Part shown: one piece after another, positions 26,097-33,386 of the stretch
How the letters are laid out: every line of letters begins with the position of its first letter
Position numbering within the stretch: the first letter of the stretch is position 1
Made by a program: the position numbers and the translations under genes
Assembly: GCA_963714325.1 (NCBI GenBank)
Contig: CAVQOB010000004.1
Location: forward strand, 1-64,000
Direction of reading: 5' to 3'
DNA length: 64,000 bases
DNA from: CAVQOB01 sp963714325
Lineage (GTDB): Bacteria > Pseudomonadota > Alphaproteobacteria > Rhizobiales > Hyphomicrobiaceae
Notes under the pieces: model-generated
Database searches by the model: none
Seen by the model: the letters and a program-made list of their open reading frames with translations, nothing else
Told to the model about the DNA's origin: nothing

Positions 26097-27557
26097 ATGA
26101 CCACCGCATCCCCCGCCGGCGCCGTCGACTACACGACCAAGATCCCTAACAACGTTAATCTCGCTGGCGATCAGCGCGTGCTGAAAGCGCTGGAGCAATG
26201 GCACCCCGGCTACATCGACTGGTGGATGACGATGGGCCCTGATGGGTTCCAGACGTCCGACGTCTATCTGCGAACGGCCATCTCGATCGATCCCAAGGGT
26301 TGGGCGAAGTTCGACTATGTGAAGATGCCGGAATACCGCTGGGGTATCCTGCTCGCGCCGCAGGAAGACGAGCGTAAGGTCAACTTCGGTGCTCACAAGG
26401 GCGAGAAAGTTTGGCAGGAGGTCCCTGGCGAATATCGCGCCATGCTGCGCCGCCTCGTCGTCATTCAGGGCGACACGGAGCCTGCGTCGGTCGAGCAACA
26501 GCGCTTCCTCGGCAAGACTGCGCCTTCTCTTTATGACATGCGCAACCTCTTCCAGATCAATGTCGAGGAAGGCCGGCATCTGTGGGCGATGGTCTATCTG
26601 TTGCAGAAATACTTCGGCAAGGATGGCCGTGAGGAAGCGGAAGGCTTATTGCAACGCCGTTCGGGCGACGACGACAAGCCACGCATGCTCGGCGCGTTCA
26701 ATGAAGAGACGCCGGATTGGCTGTCGCTCTTCATGTTCACGTTCTTCACCGATCGTGACGGCAAGATGCAGCTCGAAAGCCTCGCGCAATCGGGTTTCGA
26801 TCCGATGTCGCGCACCTGCCGCTTCATGCTGACGGAAGAAGCCCACCACATGTTCGTTGGCGAAACGGGTGTCGGCCGCACCATTGAACGCACCTGCGAG
26901 GCGATGAAGGCCGCCGGCATCGAAGACCCCTTCGACGTCGCCAAGATCCGCGCGCTCGGCGTCATCGATCTGCCGACCATCCAGAAAAAAGCCAATCTGC
27001 ACTATTCCCTGTCGCTCGATCTGTTCGGCTCGGAAGTGTCGACCAATGCTGCGAACTTCTACAACAGCGGGCTCAAGGGCCGCTTCATGGAAACCAAGAT
27101 CGAGGATGATCATGCGCTGACGCAAGCGACCTATCCGGTTCTCAAATTGGTCGACGGCCAGCTCCGCATGGTCGACGAGCCGGCGCTGACGGCGCTCAAT
27201 ATGCGCCTGCGTGATGACTACGTGAAGGACTGCCAGGGTGGCGTCAACCGCTGGAACAAGGTGATCGAGAAGGCCGGCATCAATTTCAGGTTGACGCTGC
27301 CGTCGGTCGCGTTCCATCGCCATGTCGGCGAATTCCAGAATGTCAAGGCGTCTCCAGACGGGAAGGTTCTCTCCGAGACCGAATGGGTCAAGTTGAAGGA
27401 TCAGTGGGTTCCGTCGAAAGACGACGGCGATTTCATCACGTCGCTGATGCAGCCATGCTGGGAGCGTGGCAAATATGCAAACTGGATCGCAGCCCCGAAA
27501 GTCGGCATCGACAACAAGGGCGGCGATTTCGAATACGTGAAGATCGCCAACGCTTGA
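26097..27557 (+). CDS. boxB: Benzoyl-CoA 2,3-epoxidase, oxygenase component
   Basis: This 486-residue class I diiron monooxygenase inserts one oxygen atom of O2 into benzoyl-CoA to give the 2,3-epoxide, with electrons from BoxA. Likely iron ligands are visible in GDTEP (125-129), EEGRH (157-161), NEETPDW (about 202-208) and EEAHH (247-251). I chose the ATG at 26097 because it gives the family-like MTTASPAG start with AAGGGA about 9 bases upstream. The frame is open back into the heptamer repeat. The right-hand repeat lies only about 20 bases before the start, so the insertion preserved the ribosome-binding site. Confidence 0.95.
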   Translation: MTTASPAGAVDYTTKIPNNVNLAGDQRVLKALEQWHPGYIDWWMTMGPDGFQTSDVYLRTAISIDPKGWAKFDYVKMPEYRWGILLAPQEDERKVNFGAHKGEKVWQEVPGEYRAMLRRLVVIQGDTEPASVEQQRFLGKTAPSLYDMRNLFQINVEEGRHLWAMVYLLQKYFGKDGREEAEGLLQRRSGDDDKPRMLGAFNEETPDWLSLFMFTFFTDRDGKMQLESLAQSGFDPMSRTCRFMLTEEAHHMFVGETGVGRTIERTCEAMKAAGIEDPFDVAKIRALGVIDLPTIQKKANLHYSLSLDLFGSEVSTNAANFYNSGLKGRFMETKIEDDHALTQATYPVLKLVDGQLRMVDEPALTALNMRLRDDYVKDCQGGVNRWNKVIEKAGINFRLTLPSVAFHRHVGEFQNVKASPDGKVLSETEWVKLKDQWVPSKDDGDFITSLMQPCWERGKYANWIAAPKVGIDNKGGDFEYVKIANA

Positions 27558-27566
27558 GGTGCTGCG

Positions 27567-27779
27567 ATGCCGGAGATCAGCCGCTTCTTCGGCATCGTCA
27601 TTGCAATCTACTACAATGATCATGCGCCAGCGCACTTTCACGCCAAGAACGGCGAATTCGCAGCCCAAATTGACATAATGAGTGGCGCGGTCATGGAGGG
27701 GCAATTGCCAAAGCGAGCATTGGCGTTGGTCGAAGAGTGGCGTAAACTTCGGCAGTCAGAACTGATCGTGGTCTGGTAG
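27567..27779 (+). CDS. DUF4160 domain protein
   Basis: This 70-residue protein carries the DUF4160 signature: MPEISRFFGIVIAIYYNDHA followed by PAHFHAKNGEFAAQIDI, with conserved His residues in HAPAHFHA, then a C-terminal helix with WRKLRQSELIVVW. DUF4160 genes are usually followed by a DUF2442 gene, as here. The pair is often proposed to be a toxin-antitoxin-like module, but no function is proven. It starts 9 bases after the boxB stop, so it is transcribed with the box operon. It has no known link to benzoate metabolism. Confidence 0.85.
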   Translation: MPEISRFFGIVIAIYYNDHAPAHFHAKNGEFAAQIDIMSGAVMEGQLPKRALALVEEWRKLRQSELIVVW

Positions 27780-27832
27780 GAAATCTTGGATCGCAAACCG
27801 CATTCGAAGATCGAACCGTTGGAGTAACCGCA

Positions 27833-28096
27833 ATGCTGCCAAGGATGGTCGATGCACGGCATGCCGGGCAATACCGTGTGTGGTTGCGATTTACCGATGG
27901 GTTGACCGGCGAGATTGACCTCGCCGACGAACTTTGGGGCCCCATGTTCGAACCGCTGAAGAACGTGGACATGTTCGCCCAAGTCCGCATCGATCCCGCG
28001 ACAGACACGGTCACCTGGCCGAATGGCGCCGACCTATCGCCGACTTGGCTGCGCCAGCAACTAACTTCTGCTACGTCCACGAGTGCAGCTGAGTGA
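27833..28096 (+). CDS. DUF2442 domain protein
   Basis: This 87-residue protein resembles DUF2442: YRVWLRFTDGLTGEIDLADELWGPMFEPLKN, then FAQVRIDPATDTVTWPNGADLSP. It is the usual partner of DUF4160. The ATG at 27833 has GGAG about 8 bases upstream; an in-frame ATG at 27842 is possible. Its TGA stop overlaps the start of the next gene (TGATG), implying translational coupling. The proposed toxin-antitoxin role for such pairs is unproven. Confidence 0.83.
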   Translation: MLPRMVDARHAGQYRVWLRFTDGLTGEIDLADELWGPMFEPLKNVDMFAQVRIDPATDTVTWPNGADLSPTWLRQQLTSATSTSAAE

Positions 28097-28725
28097 TGAT
28101 ACCCCTGAAGCGGCCAGATCTTCGCGCTGAAATCCATTTCCTCACCGCAGGCGATGGGGGTCGTTCAAGTTCCGTGATGTCGGGGTATCGCCCCGATCAC
28201 GACTTTGGCCATCCCGATGGCGAAATCAACGGCGCAGTGCGTGAATACGATGATGGCGGATGGATCGTTCCTGGCGCGTCGACATCAGCGCGCATGCAGT
28301 TGATCGCACCGGAACGCAATGCCAGGCGTCTGTTCGTCGGCATGGCTTTCACGGTTCAGGAGGGCGCGCAAATTGTCGCCCATGGTCGCATCCTCGAAGT
28401 TCTTAATCCCAGCTTGGTCAAGACGAACCATGACATCCCCAAGCGTGACCGCCCTCCTCAAACAGCACGTCATCGATCCCGAGATCTGCATTCGCTGCAA
28501 CACCTGCGAGGCAACCTGCCCCGTCGGCGCCGTCACGCACGACGACAACAACTACGTCGTCGATGCGGAGAAGTGCAACTACTGCATGGATTGCATCTCG
28601 CCCTGCCCGACAGGCTCGATCGACAACTGGCGCGTCGTCGCGCGCGATGCCGCCTATTCCATGGCAGACCAGTTCAGCTGGTCGGAACTGCCCAAGCAGG
28701 CCGATCTCGGCGAGGCCGCGAGTGA
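28096..28725 (+). CDS. Free-standing EF-Tu domain III-like protein overlapping boxA
   Basis: Residues about 1-112 clearly resemble the third domain of elongation factor Tu. RAEIHFLTAGDGGR and GYRPDHDFG match the EF-Tu VYILSK-EGGRHTPFF-GYRPQFYF block. WIVPGASTSARMQLIAP, FTVQEGAQIVAHGRILEVLN match its MVMPGD...LI-P, FAIREGGRTVGAGVV-KVL block. There is no GTPase domain. The ATG at 28096 overlaps the DUF2442 stop. No stop codon follows the domain: the frame continues for about 100 arginine-rich residues inside boxA in another frame, to 28725. That tail looks like accidental translation. Function unknown; it might mimic or bind translation components. Confidence 0.7.
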   Translation: MIPLKRPDLRAEIHFLTAGDGGRSSSVMSGYRPDHDFGHPDGEINGAVREYDDGGWIVPGASTSARMQLIAPERNARRLFVGMAFTVQEGAQIVAHGRILEVLNPSLVKTNHDIPKRDRPPQTARHRSRDLHSLQHLRGNLPRRRRHARRQQLRRRCGEVQLLHGLHLALPDRLDRQLARRRARCRLFHGRPVQLVGTAQAGRSRRGRE

Positions 28726-29638
28726 CACCGGTCCAGCCATCGACGACGCCGTCGCCAGGATGCTTGCCGATGCGCACGCAGGGGCCGGCGGCAAGGTCAT
28801 CGCACCACCTTCCGCCGCGAAGCCGAGCGTCAATCTCTATCGCCGCGAAAAGCCGGCGATGGCGACGGTGCAGGGGAATTTTCGCATCACTGCGCCGGGA
28901 ACCGAAAGCGATGTCCGCCATATTGTCTTGGGTTTCGGTGAGCAGGTTTTCACCGTCCTCGAAGGTCAGTCGATCGGCATCGTGCCGCCCGGCAATCGTG
29001 CCGACGGCCGCCCGCACGACATGCGGCTCTATTCCATCGCCTCGGCCCGCGACGGCGAAAAGCGCAACGCCAACAACGTCTCGCTGACCATCAAACGGGT
29101 CGACGGCGGTGTCGGTTCGAACTACATGTGTGACCTCAAGGTTGGCGACAAGGTCGCGGTCACAGGGCCCTTCGGTACAACATTTTTAATGCCGAACGAT
29201 GCCAACGCCAACATCGTGATGATCTGCACCGGCACCGGCTCGGCGCCGTTCCGGGGCTTCACCGAGCGCCGCCGCCGCGCCATGCAGAATGCGGCTGGAA
29301 AACTCGTCATGTTCTTTGGAGCGCGGACGCCACAGGAACTGCCGTACTTTGGCCCGCTGCAGAAAGTGCCGAGAAGTCTGCTCGAAAGTCATCTGGTGTT
29401 CTCGCGTGTCGCCGGTGCCGACAAGCAATACGTTCAGGACCGCATCCGTACCGAGGCGGCGCACATGTCGACCTTGCTGGCAGATACCAACACGCACATC
29501 TATATCTGTGGCCTGAAGGACATGGAGGCGGGTGTCGAGGAGGCGCTGGCCGACGTCTGCCGCAAGCACGGAATGGACTGGGCTACGCTGAAGCCGATGA
29601 TGCGCGTCGGTGGCCGTTATCACGTCGAAACTTACTGA
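28430..29638 (+). CDS. boxA: Benzoyl-CoA 2,3-epoxidase, reductase component
   Basis: This 402-residue electron-transfer protein has an N-terminal 2[4Fe-4S] ferredoxin part with Cys20, 23, 26, 30 (CIRCNTCEATCP) and Cys49, 52, 55, 59 (CNYCMDCISPCP). A linker is followed by a ferredoxin-NADP reductase-like domain with RLYSIASARDGEKRN (FAD) and ICTGTGSAPFRGF (NADP). It passes electrons from NADPH to BoxB. The ATG at 28430 gives the family-like N-terminus, but no clear ribosome-binding site is visible. The start lies inside the EF-Tu-domain-like frame, so translation may depend on coupling to it. Confidence 0.95.
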   Translation: MTSPSVTALLKQHVIDPEICIRCNTCEATCPVGAVTHDDNNYVVDAEKCNYCMDCISPCPTGSIDNWRVVARDAAYSMADQFSWSELPKQADLGEAASDTGPAIDDAVARMLADAHAGAGGKVIAPPSAAKPSVNLYRREKPAMATVQGNFRITAPGTESDVRHIVLGFGEQVFTVLEGQSIGIVPPGNRADGRPHDMRLYSIASARDGEKRNANNVSLTIKRVDGGVGSNYMCDLKVGDKVAVTGPFGTTFLMPNDANANIVMICTGTGSAPFRGFTERRRRAMQNAAGKLVMFFGARTPQELPYFGPLQKVPRSLLESHLVFSRVAGADKQYVQDRIRTEAAHMSTLLADTNTHIYICGLKDMEAGVEEALADVCRKHGMDWATLKPMMRVGGRYHVETY

Positions 29639-29748
29639 AAACAGTGCTTGCCGCACCGGGCATCAACTAAGCGGTGAAGCAAAAAACCATTCAAGTGGCA
29701 CGGCCAAGCGCAGTCGCCATTGCCAACGACACGATACGGGAGGAAGGC

Positions 29749-29888
29749 ATGAACAGATCAATCCAGGCGGTGCCGAAACGCCGCCGCTCACGCGCCGCCA
29801 ATCCACCGCGCCACACCGGCTGCTTGCCGCGTTGACAGCACCCAGTTGGCCCCCGCGCCGGCTGCCGTTTTCGTTTCGATCTGAGTAA
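29749..29888 (+). pseudogene. Possible remnant of the missing ABC binding-protein gene
   Basis: A strong GGGAGGAAGG ribosome-binding site precedes an ATG at 29749. The frame reads a basic start (MNRSIQAVPKRRRS) and stops at 29833-29835. In the next frame the same stretch continues HRLLAALTAPSW, which looks like the hydrophobic part and cleavage region of a signal peptide. It ends just before the livH-type gene. LIV-type importers normally begin with a periplasmic binding-protein gene in exactly this place, and none is present. I infer a deletion with a frameshift leaving the 5' stub. It could instead be an unrelated 28-codon open frame. Confidence 0.35.
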
Positions 29889-29894
29889 CACCCG

Positions 29895-30794
29895 ATGTCG
29901 GCCTTTCTGTCCCAGCTCCTCAATGGCGTGCAATACGGCCTGCTGTTGTTCTTGATCGCCAGCGGACTGACGTTGATTTTCGGCGTCCTCGGCGTTATCA
30001 ATCTGGCGCACGGCAGTCTCTTTATGATCGGCGCCTACGTTGCTTTTCTCGTCGCCAAGACCACCGGCTCGCTGTGGTTTGCGCTGCCTGTCAGCATCGT
30101 TTGCGGTTTCGCCCTTGGCCTATTGCTTGAGCGGTTCCTATTCCGTTACTTCTACAAGCGCGAGCATCTCGACCAGGTCCTGTTGACCTTTGCGCTCATC
30201 CTGATCTTTGAGGAGCTGCGCTCGTTGCTGGTCGGCAACGATTTCCATTCCGTGCAGGTGCCGCCAGCGCTTGATTTTTCGATTCCCATCACCGACGGCT
30301 TCAGTTATGCCGCCTATCGGTTCGCCGTCATCGCCGTCTGCCTCGTGATTGCCGTGGCGCTCTTCCTGTGGATCGAACGCACCAAAATGGGCGCCATCAT
30401 TCGCGCCGCCGCGGAGAAGCCTGAAATGGTCGACATCCTCGGCATCGACGCCAGCCGTGTCCATCTGACAGTCTTCGCCATCGGCACCGCCCTCGCCATG
30501 ACCGCCGGCGCGTTGGCGGCGCCACTGACCTCGGTCTACCCCAACATGGGCGATGGCTTGCTCATCATCTCGTTCGTGGTCGTGGTCATCGGCGGGCTCG
30601 GCTCGATTTCCGGCGCATTCTGGTCGGCGCTGTTGATTGGGCTTATCGACACGCTCGGCAAAGCCTATGGCGCCAACTTCGGCACCGGCGGCATTGGCGG
30701 CCTGCTCGCGGCCGCATCGTCCATGTCCGTCTATCTGCTGATGGTCGTCGTCCTGTTGTTCCGGCCAACCGGGCTGTTTGGAGGCCGGGCATGA
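29895..30794 (+). CDS. Branched-chain amino acid-type ABC transporter permease (LivH-like)
   Basis: This 299-residue inner-membrane permease has about eight hydrophobic segments. It has the family start QLLNGVQYGLLLFLIASGLTL and the INLAHGSLFMIGAYVAF motif typical of LivH. The cytoplasmic segment RTKMGAIIRAAAEKPEMVDILGID is the ATPase contact region. Such HAAT-family importers in box clusters are proposed to bring in benzoate. It lies after a stretch that probably once held the binding-protein gene. The downstream livM-like start overlaps its stop (ATGA). Confidence 0.92.
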   Translation: MSAFLSQLLNGVQYGLLLFLIASGLTLIFGVLGVINLAHGSLFMIGAYVAFLVAKTTGSLWFALPVSIVCGFALGLLLERFLFRYFYKREHLDQVLLTFALILIFEELRSLLVGNDFHSVQVPPALDFSIPITDGFSYAAYRFAVIAVCLVIAVALFLWIERTKMGAIIRAAAEKPEMVDILGIDASRVHLTVFAIGTALAMTAGALAAPLTSVYPNMGDGLLIISFVVVVIGGLGSISGAFWSALLIGLIDTLGKAYGANFGTGGIGGLLAAASSMSVYLLMVVVLLFRPTGLFGGRA

Positions 30795-31873
30795 GCGACC
30801 AAACCCGCATGTTGCCGCAGTCGGCGTTCGGTTGGCTCGGCCTTGCGATCGGCGTGCTCGCTCTCGCCGTCCTGCCCACTCTCGTCCCGCCCTATTACGT
30901 CAGCCTGATCACCACCGCGATGATCGGCGCGATGCTGGCGCTGAGCCTGCATCTATTGGTCGGTGCGACCGGGCTGGTCAGTTTGGGGCATGGCGCCTTC
31001 TACGGCCTCGCCGCCTATATCGTTTTCCTCTTGTCGCCGGAAAATGCGCCGCGCCCGATCTGGATCACGCTTCCCGCAGCGATGCTGGCGGCAGGTGTTG
31101 TATCGTTGCTCGTCGGCGCGATGGCGCTGAGAACCAAAGGCTTTTTCTTCCTGATGGTGACGCTGGCCTTTGGTCAGATGATCTTCTTCGTTTTTCACGA
31201 CACCAAATTGGGTGGCGGCACCGACGGCGCCTACCTCGCGAAGCCGCTGCTGTCCGCTTTCGGCTTCACGTTTGATCCGCAAAGCCTGCCGCGGGCCAAG
31301 CGCGCGTGGCCAGCCTACTACGTCGCGCTGACGCAGCTCGTGCTGATATATGTGCTGCTCGCTTTCCTGCTGCGCTCCCTGTTCGGTCGCGTGCTCGAAG
31401 GCATCAAGATCAATGAGCACCGCATGATCGCGATGGGCTTCAATACCGCCGCCTACAAACTCGCAGCGTTTGTCATCGCCGGCGTGCTCGCTGGCGCCGC
31501 CGGCCACATGTGGAGCCTGCACACCGGCTTCGTGAACCCCGAGCTTGTCGGTTGGCACAAATCCGCTGAAGCATTGCTGATGATCCTGCTCGGCGGCATT
31601 GGCTCGCTCACCGGCGCGATCGTTGGCGCCTTCGCGTTCGTTGCTCTCGGTGAAATCGCCCAACTCGTTACCGAGCGCAAGTTGCTCGTCGAGGGCATCG
31701 TCATCCTGGCCGCCGTCCTGCTGCTGCGCGATGGGCTGATGGGCATCGGAAAAATCAGAGTGCGAACACCGAGCGGCAACCCAGCGGCCGGCCAAGACGC
31801 GACTGGCAAGAACACGACCGCAACTCTGACCGCTGCCAACGCGCGCTCCGATTTTGCTGGAGGCGGCCAGTGA
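30791..31873 (+). CDS. Branched-chain amino acid-type ABC transporter permease (LivM-like)
   Basis: This 360-residue permease has about ten hydrophobic segments, including SLHLLVGATGLVSLGHGAFYGLAAYI (LivM signature). The cytoplasmic coupling region is RVLEGIKINEHRMIAMGFN. A polar C-terminal tail of about 40 residues rich in Thr, Gly and Asn has no obvious function. It pairs with the LivH-like protein to form the channel. It overlaps both neighbours by four bases (ATGA upstream, GTGA downstream). Confidence 0.92.
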   Translation: MSDQTRMLPQSAFGWLGLAIGVLALAVLPTLVPPYYVSLITTAMIGAMLALSLHLLVGATGLVSLGHGAFYGLAAYIVFLLSPENAPRPIWITLPAAMLAAGVVSLLVGAMALRTKGFFFLMVTLAFGQMIFFVFHDTKLGGGTDGAYLAKPLLSAFGFTFDPQSLPRAKRAWPAYYVALTQLVLIYVLLAFLLRSLFGRVLEGIKINEHRMIAMGFNTAAYKLAAFVIAGVLAGAAGHMWSLHTGFVNPELVGWHKSAEALLMILLGGIGSLTGAIVGAFAFVALGEIAQLVTERKLLVEGIVILAAVLLLRDGLMGIGKIRVRTPSGNPAAGQDATGKNTTATLTAANARSDFAGGGQ

Positions 31874-32631
31874 CCAGCCCCATACCCAAGCCGGTCCTCT
31901 CCGCCACCGACCTCTCGCGCTCCTTCGGCGGGTTGGCGGCCGTCCGTGACGTGACCCTTGAACTGCACGTCAACCAACTGCATGCTGTCATCGGCCCGAA
32001 CGGCGCCGGAAAATCGACGTTCGTCAACCTGCTGTCCGGTCATTTGTCGCCGAGCAAGGGGCGCATCCACCTCGCTGGCCGCGACATCACGGGAACACCG
32101 GCGCACCGCATGGCGCACCTCGGAGTCGGACGCTCGTTCCAGCGTACCAACATCATGAAATCACTCTCGGTGCTGGAAAACGTCCGCCTCGCCGCGCAAG
32201 CCGTACAGCTGCCGGTGACGCGTATTCTTTCGACGTCCCGGCGCCAGACCGGGCTGATCGACATCGCAAGGCGCGCCCTCGAGCGCGTCGGTCTTGCCGG
32301 CGAGGCGAACGCGATATCGGGCACGCTCAGTCACGGCGCGCAGCGCCAACTTGAGATTGCTATGACGCTCGCGATCACTCCGAAGGTGCTGCTGCTCGAC
32401 GAGCCGTTGGCCGGCATGGGTCAGGAGGAGGGCGAGCGCATCGCGACATTGTTGAAGTCGCTCGCCCGCGATCACGCTGTCCTGCTGATCGAGCACGACA
32501 TGGATTTCGTCTTCAAGGTTGCCGATCAGATGACCGTCCTTGTCGAAGGCGCCGTATTGGCCACCGGCCGGCCTGGCGACGTCCGCAACAACGCCGCTGT
32601 GCAATCCGCCTATCTCGGAGGCCACGCATGA
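31870..32631 (+). CDS. Branched-chain amino acid-type ABC transporter ATP-binding protein (LivG-like)
   Basis: This 253-residue ATPase starts at a GTG overlapping the livM-like stop. It has Walker A GPNGAGKSTFVNLLSG, the LivG-type signature LSHGAQRQLEIAM, Walker B VLLLDEPLAGMGQEE and switch LLIEHDMDFVF. The MGQEE variant after Walker B is characteristic of LivG-type subunits. It works as a heterodimer with the LivF-like protein encoded next (overlap ATGA). Confidence 0.92.
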   Translation: MTSPIPKPVLSATDLSRSFGGLAAVRDVTLELHVNQLHAVIGPNGAGKSTFVNLLSGHLSPSKGRIHLAGRDITGTPAHRMAHLGVGRSFQRTNIMKSLSVLENVRLAAQAVQLPVTRILSTSRRQTGLIDIARRALERVGLAGEANAISGTLSHGAQRQLEIAMTLAITPKVLLLDEPLAGMGQEEGERIATLLKSLARDHAVLLIEHDMDFVFKVADQMTVLVEGAVLATGRPGDVRNNAAVQSAYLGGHA

Positions 32632-33347
32632 CCGCTGCTGTTCCGCTAGTGGCTGTCGTCGACCTCAACACTTTTTACGATGAAAGCCACATCCTGCGTA
32701 ACGTGTCGCTGGCCCTGATGCCCGGAGAGACGCTCGGCCTGATGGGCCGAAACGGCATGGGCAAGACAACGCTGATCCGCACCATCATGGGGCTCGCACG
32801 CGCCCGCTCTGGAACCGTTACGGTGGCTGGCCGCGACATGACCCGCGCCGCACCGTTCCGCATCGCCCAGCAGGGTCTGGCCTATGTCCCCGAAGGTCGC
32901 GGCATCTTCGCCTCGCTGTCGGTCGCCGAGAACTTGGCCATCGCCGAACGCCCCGGCGTCGACGGCAATCGATCCTGGACCATTGAACGAGTCCTTGAGC
33001 TTTTCCCGCGCCTTAAGCAGCGCTACAGCAACGGCGGCGATCAGCTCTCCGGCGGTGAGCAGCAGATGCTGGCCGTCGCTCGCGCGCTGCTGACCAATCC
33101 GCGTGTCCTCATCCTCGACGAGGCAACCGAAGGCTTAGCGCCGCTGATCCGCGATGAAATCTGGAAGACGATCCGCTTGGTCCGCGAAACGGGCATCGCA
33201 ACACTCGTCGTCGACAAGACGGTATCCGAGGTGACGGCGGTGGCCGATCGCGTCGCCATTCTCGTCAAGGGTCAGATTGTCTTCGAAGGCACGCCGGCCG
33301 CCCTGAAATCCAATCCAGACATCATGCAGCAGCATCTGGGTGTATGA
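32628..33347 (+). CDS. Branched-chain amino acid-type ABC transporter ATP-binding protein (LivF-like)
   Basis: This 239-residue ATPase has Walker A GRNGMGKTTLIRTIMGL, the LivF block GLAYVPEGRGIFASLSVAENL, signature LSGGEQQMLAVARALL and Walker B VLILDEATEGLAP. The usual switch His is replaced: LivF proteins usually read EQN or similar, and here the segment is LVVDKTVSEV, where the typical H-loop residue is Lys. This is common in the LivF branch. It closes the transporter genes; the ligase gene begins 39 bases later. Confidence 0.92.
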   Translation: MTAAVPLVAVVDLNTFYDESHILRNVSLALMPGETLGLMGRNGMGKTTLIRTIMGLARARSGTVTVAGRDMTRAAPFRIAQQGLAYVPEGRGIFASLSVAENLAIAERPGVDGNRSWTIERVLELFPRLKQRYSNGGDQLSGGEQQMLAVARALLTNPRVLILDEATEGLAPLIRDEIWKTIRLVRETGIATLVVDKTVSEVTAVADRVAILVKGQIVFEGTPAALKSNPDIMQQHLGV

Positions 33348-33386
33348 AGACGCAAGGTTCGCCATTCCGACGATGGGAGATGTGAC

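Noticed and set aside
28430..28725. Arginine-rich C-terminal domain of the EF-Tu-like protein
   Set aside because: The sequence is an out-of-frame reading of the conserved boxA iron-sulfur region, so I treat it as read-through rather than a domain.
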